Assembly (NCBI RefSeq): GCF_006376615.1
Contig: NZ_VEXQ01000017.1
Coordinates: 1-64,000 of the forward strand
Length of the DNA stretch: 64,000 nt
Direction: 5' to 3'
Source: Buttiauxella sp. B2
GTDB taxonomy: Bacteria > Pseudomonadota > Gammaproteobacteria > Enterobacterales > Enterobacteriaceae
A program made the position numbers and the translations under genes. The notes under the pieces are model-generated. The model was not told where the DNA came from, made no database searches, and worked only from the letters and a program-made list of their open reading frames with translations. Position 1 is the stretch's first letter, and each line of letters begins with the position of its first letter. Of this stretch, positions 53,686 through 62,871 are shown piece by piece.

Positions 53686-54231
53686 TTATTCCGCAGCAGC
53701 AGTATGCTGGGATTCATTTTTAGCGTTGCGGGTCATCCACAGCGCCAATGCTTTCAGAGAGTCTGGCGTAAAGTCGTCACAACGCGCGGTTATTTCTTCC
53801 GGCGACATCCAACACACTTCGCTCACTTCTTCTTCCTGCAATGCAAACGGGCCATGAGAAACGCAGCTAAACAAGCTTCCCCAAACGCGACAGTTGGCAT
53901 CTTCAAAGTAGAACTGACCATGCTCGGCAAATGGTACCCCCGCAATACCCAGCTCTTCTTCAGCCTCACGGCGAGCGGAGTCCAGCAATTGCTCGTCGGC
54001 CTGAACCACACCGCCTGCAGTAGCATCTAACATGCCTGGCATAAAATCTTTGGTTTCAGTACGGCGTTGCACCAAAATCTTACCCATACCATCGTGTACG
54101 ACGATGTAGGTTGCGCGATGTCTTAAGCGCTGCGCACGCATTTGCTCACGGCTTGACTGCGCGATTACTTCATTGTCTTCATTAACAATGTCTACCCATT
54201 CCATGCCAACAACATGACTCTGTTCCACCAT
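53686..54231 (-). CDS. yfcD: YfcD, Nudix hydrolase
   Basis: Nudix-family hydrolase of 181 aa with an IPP-isomerase-like N-terminal domain. The Nudix box [24 protein letters not shown] fits GX5EX7REUXEEXGU; substrate unknown. Start [21 protein letters not shown] has a weak AAGG site. It faces pta directly; E. coli has yfcC between them. Confidence 0.95.
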   Translation of the reverse strand: MVEQSHVVGMEWVDIVNEDNEVIAQSSREQMRAQRLRHRATYIVVHDGMGKILVQRRTETKDFMPGMLDATAGGVVQADEQLLDSARREAEEELGIAGVPFAEHGQFYFEDANCRVWGSLFSCVSHGPFALQEEEVSEVCWMSPEEITARCDDFTPDSLKALALWMTRNAKNESQHTAAAE

Positions 54232-54289
54232 CGGGGAAACCTTATTTCAGGGCGCTCTTTGGCGCGTTATCGGTTTAACTCACGGTAAG

Positions 54290-54841
54290 TTACGGGGTAA
54301 TCTCAACCTGTGCAATAACCCCATCGTTATTCAGTGCGTGAATGCTCAGAACACCGTCGTTTAGCATGCCATAACTCGCTTCAAATCCACCTTTGGGGAT
54401 GCTCACCGAGCCTGGATTAAAGAGATAAACCATATCTTGCTTTTCGGCCAATGGGATATGGGTATGACCAAAAACCAGAACGTCGTTTTCTGCCAGCGGA
54501 GGCAATTTATCAGGATTGTAGAGATGCCCATGCGTCACGAATAAGCGCTGGTCATCCATCAGTATCTGCTGCCAGGGAGCCGTTATTGGAAAATGGAGCA
54601 GCATCTGGTCAACTTCACTGTCACAGTTACCACGTACCGCAATAATCTTGTCTGCAATACTGTTAAACCGCTCTGCAACCGCACCTGGATTGTAACCTGC
54701 CGGGAGCGCATTGCGTGGCCCGTGATTGAGCACATCACCCAGTAATATCAGCCATTTCGCGCCACTCCGCTCAAAATGTGCCAATACCTGCTCAGTAGCT
54801 GGCAGCGAACCATGAATATCTGAGGCAAACATCAGCTTCAT
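54290..54841 (-). CDS. yfcE: YfcE, manganese-dependent phosphodiesterase
   Basis: Metallophosphoesterase of 183 aa (calcineurin-like). Metal-site motifs: MFASDIHGSLPA, LLGDVLNHGPRN, VRGNCDSEVD, VTHGHLYNPD and FGHTHIPL are in the proper order. In E. coli it acts in vitro on phosphodiester model substrates; the natural substrate is not known. It is 58 bp upstream of yfcD. Confidence 0.95.
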   Translation of the reverse strand: MKLMFASDIHGSLPATEQVLAHFERSGAKWLILLGDVLNHGPRNALPAGYNPGAVAERFNSIADKIIAVRGNCDSEVDQMLLHFPITAPWQQILMDDQRLFVTHGHLYNPDKLPPLAENDVLVFGHTHIPLAEKQDMVYLFNPGSVSIPKGGFEASYGMLNDGVLSIHALNNDGVIAQVEITP

Positions 54842-54897
54842 AAAACCCTATTCCTGTTAATGATAAGCGGAATTATCATAGCGAATTATGGTGCTAA

Positions 54898-55569
<672 letters not shown>

Positions 55570-55693
55570 TTATTGAAGATATAGCGAAAAATCGTGACTG
55601 TCACTTGAGCAAAACTCATCTACAAAGCAAGTTTTTCAAAAAGTCTATACTCCATAGGTTTACGAAAAATACGCCTATCAGGATGGGAATGAC

Positions 55694-56323
55694 ATGATTG
55701 ACCTTTACTATGCACCGACACCAAACGGCCATAAAATCACGCTGTTTCTGGAAGAAGCCGGTTTGGACTACGCCCTTCATCGTATTGATATTGGCAAAGG
55801 AGATCAGTTTCAGCCTGCCTTTTTGGCAATCTCCCCCAACAATAAAATTCCGGCGATTATCGACAGGCACCCTGCAGATGGCGGCGGCCCGCTGAGTTTG
55901 TTTGAATCAGGTGAAATCTTGCTTTATCTGGCAGAAAAAACAGGCATGTTGTTGAGCAAAGATCTGCGCGAGCGCGTCCACACGCTGCAATGGTTGTTCT
56001 GGCAAGTGGGAGGATTTGGCCCGATGCTTGGCCAGAATCACCACTTTAATCACTTTGCTCCGCAGCCTGTTCCGTATGCCATCGAGCGTTATCAGGTGGA
56101 AACACAGCGTTTATATAGCGTGCTCAACAAACAGCTGGAGAAAACCCCGTGGCTTGGCGGCAATGAATACAGTATTGCAGATATTGCGACCTACCCGTGG
56201 ACCGTTTCACATGAGCGTCAACGCATCAATCTGGCGAATTTCCCCGCTATTCAAAACTGGTTTGAGCGCATCCGTTCGCGTCCAGCAACTGAACGGGCTT
56301 ATGAACAAGCGCAAAAAAGCTGA
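55694..56323 (+). CDS. yfcG: YfcG, disulfide-bond oxidoreductase (Nu-class GST)
   Basis: A 209-aa GST-like protein. The active-site segment [21 protein letters not shown] has Thr9 and Asn11, the residues used by E. coli YfcG with two bound glutathiones. C-terminal domain [10 protein letters not shown] and the [12 protein letters not shown] end match the family. The product is slightly shorter than E. coli (215). It is preceded by a GGGAAT-like site and lies 92 bp upstream of folX. Confidence 0.95.
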   Translation: MIDLYYAPTPNGHKITLFLEEAGLDYALHRIDIGKGDQFQPAFLAISPNNKIPAIIDRHPADGGGPLSLFESGEILLYLAEKTGMLLSKDLRERVHTLQWLFWQVGGFGPMLGQNHHFNHFAPQPVPYAIERYQVETQRLYSVLNKQLEKTPWLGGNEYSIADIATYPWTVSHERQRINLANFPAIQNWFERIRSRPATERAYEQAQKS

Positions 56324-56415
56324 CGCCTGTGCGCCCGATGTGGGCGCAATTTTTTTTCCTCATGCATTTTGGGTATAGTCTGGGACTGAAAATAACTACA
56401 TGGAGGAAACCTGCA

Positions 56416-56784
56416 ATGTCATCCCCACAACCAGACGCGATTATTAGAATCAAAAACTTACGCCTGCGTACTTTTATCGGTATCAAGGAAGAAGAGATCG
56501 CCAATCGCCAGGATATTGTTATTAACGTTACCATTCATTATCCGGCAGACAGAGCTCGCGCCAGCGAAGACATCAACGATGCGCTGAACTACCGCACCAT
56601 CACTAAAAAAATCATTCAGTTGGTTGAGAATAATCGCTTCTCTTTGTTGGAAAAATTAACTCAGGATGTGCTCGATATCGCATGCGACCATCCATGGGTA
56701 TCTTATGCTGAAGTAGAAATAGATAAACTTCATGCGCTGCGTTATGCCGACTCGGTATCAATGACAATGGGTTGGCGTAGGTAG
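56416..56784 (+). CDS. folX: FolX, dihydroneopterin triphosphate 2'-epimerase
   Basis: Epimerises 7,8-dihydroneopterin triphosphate to the dihydromonapterin form, in tetrahydromonapterin synthesis. FolB-like fold of 122 aa starting [22 protein letters not shown] (56416), with TGGAGGAAAC upstream. The conserved [28 protein letters not shown] helix and [15 protein letters not shown] are present. It is 22 bp before yfcH. Confidence 0.96.
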   Translation: MSSPQPDAIIRIKNLRLRTFIGIKEEEIANRQDIVINVTIHYPADRARASEDINDALNYRTITKKIIQLVENNRFSLLEKLTQDVLDIACDHPWVSYAEVEIDKLHALRYADSVSMTMGWRR

Positions 56785-56806
56785 GCGCAAACGGCTGGAG
56801 ACGAGT

Positions 56807-57700
56807 ATGCGGATACTGATTACCGGCGGAACCGGGTTGATTGGCAGCCATCTGGTGCCACGTTTGTTGGAATTAGGGCACGATGTCACCGTGGTGACAA
56901 GAAACCCCGACAAGGCCCGTACACGACTTGATGCTAACGCCACACTATGGAAAGGGCTCGGTGAGCATCCCAATCTCGATGGATTTGACGCAGTTATTAA
57001 TCTGGCTGGCGAACCAATTGCAGACAAGCGTTGGACGGAGGCGCAAAAACAGCGCCTGTGCCAAAGCCGCTGGCAAATCACCGAACGTCTGGTCGAGATG
57101 TTTAAAGCCAGTCAGACGCCGCCATCAGTGCTCATTTCCGGATCAGCTGCCGGATATTACGGTGACCTCGGCGAAGTCGTCGTCAACGAAGATGAGCCAC
57201 CACATAACGAGTTTACCCATAAACTTTGCGCCCGCTGGGAGCAAATCGCCTGTGGTGCGCAAACTGAGCACACTCGTGTTTGCCTTTTGCGTACTGGTGT
57301 GGTGCTGGCTCCTAAAGGTGGGATTCTGGCAAAACTGTTGCCCATCTTCCGCTTAGGTCTTGGCGGGCCGATGGGTTCAGGTCGCCAGTATCTGGCATGG
57401 ATTCATATTGATGACATGGTCAACGGCATTCTCTGGCTGCTAAATAACGACCTGCGCGGGCCATTTAATATGGTTGCGCCCTATCCGGTCCGCAACGAAC
57501 AGTTCTCCCACGCGCTTGGGCAAGCGTTAAACCGCCCTGCGTTCATGCGTGCGCCAGCAACGGCTGTCAAAATGATGATGGGGGAATCTTCGGTGTTGGT
57601 ACTAGGTGGTCAGCGGGCATTGCCAAAACGGCTTGAAGAGTCAGGATTTGGCTTCCGTTGGTACGACCTGGAAGAAGCACTTGGGGATGTGGTTCGCTAG
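56807..57700 (+). CDS. yfcH: YfcH, SDR-family epimerase-like protein
   Basis: A 297-aa extended-SDR protein with an N-terminal NAD(P)-binding motif [45 protein letters not shown] and the C-terminal DUF1731 tail ([24 protein letters not shown]). Similar to animal SDR39U1. Substrate unknown; neighbour to folX in all enterics I know. Confidence 0.94.
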   Translation: MRILITGGTGLIGSHLVPRLLELGHDVTVVTRNPDKARTRLDANATLWKGLGEHPNLDGFDAVINLAGEPIADKRWTEAQKQRLCQSRWQITERLVEMFKASQTPPSVLISGSAAGYYGDLGEVVVNEDEPPHNEFTHKLCARWEQIACGAQTEHTRVCLLRTGVVLAPKGGILAKLLPIFRLGLGGPMGSGRQYLAWIHIDDMVNGILWLLNNDLRGPFNMVAPYPVRNEQFSHALGQALNRPAFMRAPATAVKMMMGESSVLVLGGQRALPKRLEESGFGFRWYDLEEALGDVVR

Positions 57701-57708
57701 ATATATAC

Positions 57709-57738
57709 GTCCCGCCGCATTAAACGGCGGGACTTTTT
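57709..57738. terminator. bidirectional terminator between yfcH and hisP
   Basis: GTCCCGCCG-CATTAAA-CGGCGGGAC with T5 on the plus side. A shared end for convergent yfcH and the hisQMP transcript. Confidence 0.92.
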
Positions 57739-57739
57739 A

Positions 57740-58513
57740 TTACTTCAGCGATCCAGATAGGAACTGCTGCAAACGAGCGCTCTTAGGATTGCCAAACAGC
57801 TCTTCTGGCGTCCCTTCTTCTTCGATTAAGCCCTGATGCAGGAAAATCACATGATTTGACACGTGACGCGCAAAGTCCATCTCATGCGTGACCACCACCA
57901 TGGTTTTCCCCTCTTCGGCAAGCTTTTGCATAATACGCAGCACTTCACCCACCAACTCCGGATCTAGCGCAGAAGTTGGTTCATCAAACAGCAGTACCTC
58001 CGGTTCCATAGCAAGCGCACGAGCGATTGATACACGCTGCTGCTGGCCACCGGAAAGATGCACTGGATATTTAACCTGCTGACGTTCATCAATTCCCACT
58101 TTCTCCAGGTATTTAATTGCACGTTCTTTTGCTTCCAGTTTGCTCAAACCAAGCACCTGAATCGGTGCTTCCATGACGTTTTCCAGAACCGTCATGTGGC
58201 TCCACAAGTTAAAGTGCTGGAACACCATCGTCAGGCGAGTACGCAGCAAACGAAGCTGATTTTTATCGGCAACTTTTAGTTGCCCGTCAGTATCGCGCAC
58301 AAGGTTAATGTTCTGATTATTGACGACAATCGTCCCTTCACTCGGTTTTTCAAGGAAGTTAATGCAGCGCAAAAACGTACTTTTCCCGGAACCCGATGAA
58401 CCAATAATGCTTATCACATCGCCAGCATTGGCCTGTAAAGAAACGCCTTTAAGCACTTCATGTTGCCCGTAGCGCTTATGCAGGTCGGTAACGCTTAATT
58501 TTTTATCAGTCAT
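57740..58513 (-). CDS. hisP: HisP, histidine/lysine/arginine ABC transporter ATPase
   Basis: ATPase of the histidine permease, also used by the LAO-binding protein ArgT. I start at [16 protein letters not shown] (58513), 257 aa; an upstream ATG at 58549 lies inside hisM. Walker [10 protein letters not shown] (about 38-46), signature [15 protein letters not shown], Walker [13 protein letters not shown] and the H-loop VVTHEM are intact. Confidence 0.97.
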   Translation of the reverse strand: MTDKKLSVTDLHKRYGQHEVLKGVSLQANAGDVISIIGSSGSGKSTFLRCINFLEKPSEGTIVVNNQNINLVRDTDGQLKVADKNQLRLLRTRLTMVFQHFNLWSHMTVLENVMEAPIQVLGLSKLEAKERAIKYLEKVGIDERQQVKYPVHLSGGQQQRVSIARALAMEPEVLLFDEPTSALDPELVGEVLRIMQKLAEEGKTMVVVTHEMDFARHVSNHVIFLHQGLIEEEGTPEELFGNPKSARLQQFLSGSLK

Positions 58514-58523
58514 GATTGAACAC

Positions 58524-59240
58524 TCAATGTGTTGAGCTTGGTTTAACATGCTGCAACCAGCGTTGCTCAGCCTTGCGGAACAATCTAATCAGCACATAAG
58601 AAATACACAGGTACAACACCGCAGCGATACCGAAGGCGGTAAATGGCTGGTAGGTTGCGGAGTTGATATCACGGGCGATCTTCAGCAGATCCGGCACCGT
58701 GGCGGTAAACGCCAGCGCTGTGGAGTGCAGCATCAAAATGACTTCATTGCTGTACGCAGGCAGTGCAATTCGCAACGCCGAAGGCAAAATAATGCAACGG
58801 TACATTTTGAATGACGAGAAACCATAGGCACGGCCCGCTTCAATCTCACCATGCGGCACCGAACGAATCGCCCCAGCAAAGATTTCAGTGGTATAGGCGC
58901 AGGTATTTAGTGTCAAAGCCAGAACAGTACAGTTCAAACCGCTGCGGAAAAACTCGTTCAGCAGAACGGTGCCTTTTACCACTTCCAGCGTGTACATGCC
59001 GGAATAGAACACCAGCAACTGCACATAGAGCGGAGTACCACGGAAAATGTAGGTGAAAAGCCAGATTGGGAAGGCGATAAACTTGTTGCTCGATACGCGA
59101 CCAATGGCCAGAAACAGCGCCAGAATCCCGCCCATCACCACCGAGGAAATCAACAGCCACAGCGTGATGGCAACCCCGGTGAAGCGGTAACCGTCAGTCC
59201 ACAGCAGCGCTTTCCAGTATTCCTGAATAATTTCGATCAT
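58524..59240 (-). CDS. hisM: HisM, histidine permease membrane subunit
   Basis: Inner-membrane permease, 238 aa, about five helices. The EAA loop [28 protein letters not shown], which docks to HisP, is clear. Forms HisQMP2 with HisQ. Overlaps hisQ by 4 bp. Confidence 0.97.
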   Translation of the reverse strand: MIEIIQEYWKALLWTDGYRFTGVAITLWLLISSVVMGGILALFLAIGRVSSNKFIAFPIWLFTYIFRGTPLYVQLLVFYSGMYTLEVVKGTVLLNEFFRSGLNCTVLALTLNTCAYTTEIFAGAIRSVPHGEIEAGRAYGFSSFKMYRCIILPSALRIALPAYSNEVILMLHSTALAFTATVPDLLKIARDINSATYQPFTAFGIAAVLYLCISYVLIRLFRKAEQRWLQHVKPSSTH

Positions 59241-59923
59241 AGGTCTGCCCTCTTCACGCCAACAGAGTAACGGCGTTCAAGCCAGAGCAATACGCCATTC
59301 GATACCGTAGTAAAGAACAGGTAAATGATCCCAGCCACAATCGCAAAGTAGAACGGCTGCCAGGTGCTTTTTCCCGCCAGCTGCGTGGCTTTAACCACAT
59401 CTTCCAACCCTAACAAAGACACCAGTGCGGTGGCTTTTAAAATAACCTGCCAGTTGTTACCAATGCCTGGTAACGCGTAGCGCATCATTGCCGGGAAGAT
59501 AATACGGCGGAAAGTTTGCGAACCGGTAAAACCAAAAGCGGTTGCCGCCTCAATATGCCCAGTTGGCACGGCCATAAAAGCACCGCGGAAAGTTTCGGTA
59601 AAATAGGCACCGTAGATAAAACCGAGCGTAATGATACCAGCCACCATTGGGTCGATATCAAACTGCGCTGCACCAATAGAATCGGTTAACACATTGAGCG
59701 CCATTTGCAGGCCGTAGAAAATCAGCAGCATCAGCACCAGATCCGGCACGCCACGAATCAGCGTGGTGTAACCTTCAAATAATATGGCTAGCGGACGGTT
59801 TTTGGATAACTTAGCACCGGCTCCAGCCAGGCCAATAATAACGGCGAGGATAACGGAGCTTAGCGCCAGTTCCAGCGTGACGATCGCCCCTTTAAATATG
59901 ACTTCTGAAAAACCGTACAGCAT
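59237..59923 (-). CDS. hisQ: HisQ, histidine permease membrane subunit
   Basis: Second permease, 228 aa. Five helices and the EAA loop EAATAFGFTGSQTFRRIIFPAMMRYALPG. It is separated from hisJ by a hairpin that may lower membrane-component expression relative to the binding protein. Confidence 0.97.
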   Translation of the reverse strand: MLYGFSEVIFKGAIVTLELALSSVILAVIIGLAGAGAKLSKNRPLAILFEGYTTLIRGVPDLVLMLLIFYGLQMALNVLTDSIGAAQFDIDPMVAGIITLGFIYGAYFTETFRGAFMAVPTGHIEAATAFGFTGSQTFRRIIFPAMMRYALPGIGNNWQVILKATALVSLLGLEDVVKATQLAGKSTWQPFYFAIVAGIIYLFFTTVSNGVLLWLERRYSVGVKRADL

Positions 59924-59958
59924 GGTGCGTATCCTGTCGTCAGTGTTTGCACAAACTT

Positions 59959-59981
59959 AACCTGCCCGCTAAGGGCAGGTT
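59959..59981 (-). terminator. hisJ-hisQ intercistronic hairpin
   Basis: AACCTGCCC-GCTAA-GGGCAGGTT, perfect 9-bp stem with A/T flanks. In Salmonella a REP element in this gap stabilises upstream mRNA and reduces downstream genes; this simpler stem could do the same. Not REP-like in sequence. Confidence 0.75.
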
Positions 59982-59997
59982 TAACCACTGGTGACTT

Positions 59998-60780
59998 TTA
60001 ACCACCGTATACATTGAAATCGAAGTATTTCTTCGCAAGTTTCTCGTAGGTTCCGTCTTTACGCATTTCGGTAAACGCTTTGTTCAGCGCTTCACGTAAT
60101 TCGTTATCGTCTTTGCGCAGACCCATACCAGTGCCTACACCAAACAATTTGTCGTCTTTAACTGATGGGCCACCGAACTGGTAATCCTTACCCACTGGCT
60201 GTTTCAGGAAGCCTTCGCTGGCTGCCACTTCGTCCTGGAATGCGGCGTCAATACGGCCAGCAGTCAGGTCGGCGTAGATGGAGTCCTGGCCCTGGTAGGA
60301 AACAATTTCGATGCCTTTAGGCGCCCAGTGCTCATTACCATAGGTTTCTTGCGTAGTGCCTTGCAGCACACCGACACGTTTCCCTTTCAGAGACTGAAGG
60401 GTTGGCTGAATTGGGGAACCTTTCGCGACCACTAAACGGGAATCAGCCGCGTACAGTTTGTCGGTGAAGGCAATTTCTTGCTGGCGTTTTTCGGTGATGG
60501 AAAGTGACGACATAATTGCGTCGATTTTTTTCGCTTTCAACGAGGGGATCAGCGCATCCAGTGGGTTTTCCACGAAGGTACAGTTAGTTTCGATGCGTTT
60601 GCAGAGTTCTTTAGCTAAATCGATATCAAAACCGACTAATTCCCCTTGAGCATTCTTGGACTCAAACGGTGCATAAGTTGGATCAGTACCAATACGTAAA
60701 TTCTTAGGGATAGCGGCGAAAGCTGTGGAAACACTGGAAAATGCCAGTACCAAAGAAAGAGCGATGACCTGCTTGTTCAT
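59998..60780 (-). CDS. hisJ: HisJ, periplasmic histidine-binding protein
   Basis: Binding protein for L-histidine, 260 aa from [10 protein letters not shown] (60780); the frame extends upstream without support. Signal peptide of 22 residues (TAFA|AIPKN). The ligand-binding fold (SBP family 3) shows [26 protein letters not shown] with the Cys pair (Cys38/45 mature) and [16 protein letters not shown]. Its promoter is sigma-54 type. Confidence 0.97.
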   Translation of the reverse strand: MNKQVIALSLVLAFSSVSTAFAAIPKNLRIGTDPTYAPFESKNAQGELVGFDIDLAKELCKRIETNCTFVENPLDALIPSLKAKKIDAIMSSLSITEKRQQEIAFTDKLYAADSRLVVAKGSPIQPTLQSLKGKRVGVLQGTTQETYGNEHWAPKGIEIVSYQGQDSIYADLTAGRIDAAFQDEVAASEGFLKQPVGKDYQFGGPSVKDDKLFGVGTGMGLRKDDNELREALNKAFTEMRKDGTYEKLAKKYFDFNVYGG

Positions 60781-60835
60781 AATTATCCTCGAATAGACTG
60801 TTTTTATACGCGATTGCTTTTTAACCGGATAAAAC

Positions 60836-60851
60836 TGCAGTTTCCATGCCA
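60836..60851 (-). promoter_or_regulatory. sigma-54 (RpoN) promoter of hisJ
   Basis: Read on the minus strand, TGGCATGGAAACTGCA: GG at -24 and GC at -12 with 10 bp between. Start near 60825, about 45 nt before hisJ. Almost the same sequence precedes argT. Nitrogen control (NtrC) of the his transport genes is known in Salmonella and E. coli. Confidence 0.75.
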
Positions 60852-60930
60852 GTTTATGCATACCTTTGGAACGTTTTTTCTGTACATTGACGCGCCAGGA
60901 TTGCACGTCACGATTACCTAAAAAACACCA

Positions 60931-60948
60931 TGCACCAAAGAGATGCAG
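60931..60948. promoter_or_regulatory. NtrC-like enhancer site 1 (hisJ)
   Basis: TGCACCAAAGAGATGCAG resembles the NtrC consensus TGCACC-N5-GGTGCA. It is 85-100 bp upstream of the hisJ sigma-54 promoter, typical for an enhancer. A copy with one mismatch is at 60982. Confidence 0.6.
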
Positions 60949-60981
60949 CCAACACACCATTTTAGTGCATTAGCAACTTTC

Positions 60982-60999
60982 TGCACCAAATAGATGCAG
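60982..60999. promoter_or_regulatory. NtrC-like enhancer site 2 (hisJ)
   Basis: TGCACCAAATAGATGCAG, direct repeat of the site at 60931 (17 of 18 identical), offset 51 bp, close to five helical turns, so both sites face the same side of DNA. Confidence 0.58.
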
Positions 61000-61028
61000 A
61001 AGGCTTTGACTAGATTGCAATTCTATTC

Positions 61029-61058
61029 AGCCCGGTTGAACCGGAGCATAACCGGGCT
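61029..61058 (-). terminator. argT downstream hairpin
   Basis: AGCCCGGTT and AACCGGGCT, perfect 9-bp arms with a 12-nt loop that itself contains CCGG. It is about 20 bp after argT. No strong T-run, so termination may be partial and argT-hisJ readthrough possible. Confidence 0.65.
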
Positions 61059-61076
61059 ACAGACTACGGGATAAAC

Positions 61077-61859
61077 TTATTCACCGTAAACATTAAAATC
61101 GAAGTACTTCTTAGCAAATTTGTCGTAAGTACCGTCTTTACGCATATCTGCCAGCGCTTTATCAAACGCCTCTTTCAGCTCAACGTCATCTTTTCTCAAG
61201 CCAATACCGGTGCCATCACCAAAGTACTGCTTGTTTTTCACAGATGGGCCAGCAAACGCATAGCCTTTACCGGCAGGCAGTTTGAGGAACCCTTCGCTTG
61301 CAGCAGTTTCATCCTGGAATGCTGCATCCAAACGGCCAGCTGCAAGGTCTGAATAGATCAGATCCTGGTTGGCATAAGCCACCACATCAATGCCTTTGGT
61401 GCGCCATTCGGCATTGGCGAATGATTCCTGCGTAGAACCTTGCAACACACCGATGTGCTTACCTTTAAGGGATTCAATCGTTGGTTGAATCGCAGAACCT
61501 TTTACCGCGATTAAGCGGGAATCAGCAGCGTACAGTTTGTCTGAGAAAGCAATTTCTTGTTGGCGCTTTTCGGTAATTGAAAGTGAAGAGATAATGCCGT
61601 CGATTTTTTTCGCTTTCAAAGACGGGATCAACGCATCAAAGTCACTGCCGACCCACGTGCATTTAGTATGAATGCGTTTACACAGCTCATTGCCGAGATC
61701 AATATCGAAACCAACAAAATCCCCTTTTGCATCTTTAGAAGAAAACGGCGCATATGTCGTGTCCGTACCAAGACGAATACTCTGCGGAAGTGCTGCGAAG
61801 ACGCTTGCTGTGGTACTCAAGCCGAGCAGTAATGACAGAGCGAGAACTTGCTTTTTCAT
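61077..61859 (-). CDS. argT: ArgT, lysine/arginine/ornithine-binding periplasmic protein
   Basis: Paralogue of HisJ, also 260 aa with a 22-residue signal peptide (SVFA|ALPQ). Feeds HisQMP with basic amino acids. Motifs [26 protein letters not shown] and [15 protein letters not shown]. Tandem arrangement with hisJ arose by old duplication and is shared by E. coli and Salmonella. Own sigma-54 promoter and CA-rich leader. Confidence 0.96.
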   Translation of the reverse strand: MKKQVLALSLLLGLSTTASVFAALPQSIRLGTDTTYAPFSSKDAKGDFVGFDIDLGNELCKRIHTKCTWVGSDFDALIPSLKAKKIDGIISSLSITEKRQQEIAFSDKLYAADSRLIAVKGSAIQPTIESLKGKHIGVLQGSTQESFANAEWRTKGIDVVAYANQDLIYSDLAAGRLDAAFQDETAASEGFLKLPAGKGYAFAGPSVKNKQYFGDGTGIGLRKDDVELKEAFDKALADMRKDGTYDKFAKKYFDFNVYGE

Positions 61860-61889
61860 ACATAACCCTCAGGTTTACGGATCTTATTA

Positions 61890-61922
61890 TGTGTAATGTC
61901 GTGTTGTGTTTGTTTTGTGTTG
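61890..61922 (-). promoter_or_regulatory. CA-rich argT leader, probable GcvB sRNA target
   Basis: The minus-strand leader between the sigma-54 promoter and the argT start has an almost pure A/C run (CAACACAAAACAAACACAAC then ACGACATTACAC). In Salmonella GcvB binds C/A-rich elements in argT mRNA. The positions here fit. Confidence 0.6.
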
Positions 61923-61933
61923 CAATGCAGAGT

Positions 61934-61949
61934 TGCAGTTCTCATGCCA
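61934..61949 (-). promoter_or_regulatory. sigma-54 (RpoN) promoter of argT
   Basis: TGGCATGAGAACTGCA on the minus strand: GG and GC elements with 10-bp spacing. Start near 61923, leader about 64 nt. 14 of 16 bases match the hisJ promoter. Confidence 0.75.
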
Positions 61950-62096
61950 CTTTTCCTGCGTGAAAGAAAGTGTGTGGATTCATGTTAAAAAAAAGTTACA
62001 ACTCTGTCGCAGAATTGAAAGATAGCAGGTCTGGCCTGAGGGAAAAGCATTAACGGTGGAAAATAGCGGATAAATGTTCTGGAAGTGATCGAGGTT

Positions 62097-62122
62097 ACAA
62101 AATCGCCCCATAATGAGGCGAA
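62097..62122 (-). terminator. ubiX terminator
   Basis: TCGCCT..GGGCGA stem (6 bp including a G-T pair) followed by TTTTG on the minus strand, about 33 bp past ubiX. Confidence 0.6.
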
Positions 62123-62154
62123 AGGTTTTGTGATGCACCACACTAGCTCAGTGC

Positions 62155-62724
62155 TTATGCCCCATTCCAGCGGGTGAACAAGTCTTGCGGGAGCTCAATA
62201 TCAAACTGATCGAGCACCCGGTTCACCGTCTGGTCGATGATATCCTGCACGCTTGTCGGGCGATGATAAAACGCAGGCATAGGTGGCATTATCACCGCAC
62301 CCAGTTCAGCCGCCTGAGTCATCAAACGTAAATGACCAAGATGTAGCGGCGTCTCACGCACGCACAGAACCAAAGGGCGACGTTCTTTAAGCACCACATC
62401 TGCCGCACGGGTTAGCAACCCATCGGTATAGCTGTGAACAATGCCAGAAAGGGTTTTGATCGAGCAGGGTAATATCACCATGCCGTGCGTCTTAAAAGAG
62501 CCTGAGGAAAGAGTGGCGGCAATATCACGAGCATCATGAACCACATTAGCCAGTGCCTGTACTTCACGCAGGGAAAAATCGGTTTCTAACGCAAGGGTCT
62601 GTCGGGCAGCATTACTTAAGATGAGATGGGTTTCGATATCCGGTAATTGTTGCAGCACCTGAAGCAGTCGCACACCGTAAGTTGCGCCACTGGCACCTGA
62701 AATTCCAACAATTAACCGTTTCAT
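62155..62724 (-). CDS. ubiX: UbiX, flavin prenyltransferase
   Basis: Makes prenylated FMN for the decarboxylase UbiD in ubiquinone synthesis. 189 aa with the FMN-binding start MKRLIVGISGASGATYGVRLL and the conserved GMVILPCSIKTLSGIVHSYTDGLLTRAADVVLKERRPLVLCVRETPLH. Order argT-ubiX-purF is as in E. coli. Confidence 0.97.
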   Translation of the reverse strand: MKRLIVGISGASGATYGVRLLQVLQQLPDIETHLILSNAARQTLALETDFSLREVQALANVVHDARDIAATLSSGSFKTHGMVILPCSIKTLSGIVHSYTDGLLTRAADVVLKERRPLVLCVRETPLHLGHLRLMTQAAELGAVIMPPMPAFYHRPTSVQDIIDQTVNRVLDQFDIELPQDLFTRWNGA

Positions 62725-62797
62725 ATTTTACGCACGCCCAAAGAGTTTATCTGGGCTGACTTTGCCGCAAGATGGGCAGGGATGCAAGGAGAGATCC

Positions 62798-62864
62798 CTC
62801 ATCCCAGCCCTTTCCCCATAGGGGCGTGACTAGCCCCCTCCTTCAAGGAGAGGGTTAGGATGAG
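62798..62864. repeat. CTCATCC palindromic repeat, ubiX-purF gap
   Basis: A 67-bp imperfect palindrome: CTCATCCCAGCCCTTTCC against GGAGAGGGTTAGGATGAG (14 of 18 pair), with inner CCCC-ATA-GGGG and GGGGC/GCCCC stems. This looks like the CTCACCCTAACCCTCTCC intergenic repeats common in enteric and other gammaproteobacterial genomes. It is just beyond purF. Confidence 0.8.
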
Positions 62865-62871
62865 TATGCTT

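Noticed and set aside
60781-60960. 60-residue N-terminal extension of hisJ
   Set aside because: The extension spans the sigma-54 promoter and would bury the signal peptide; the start at 60780 fits the family.
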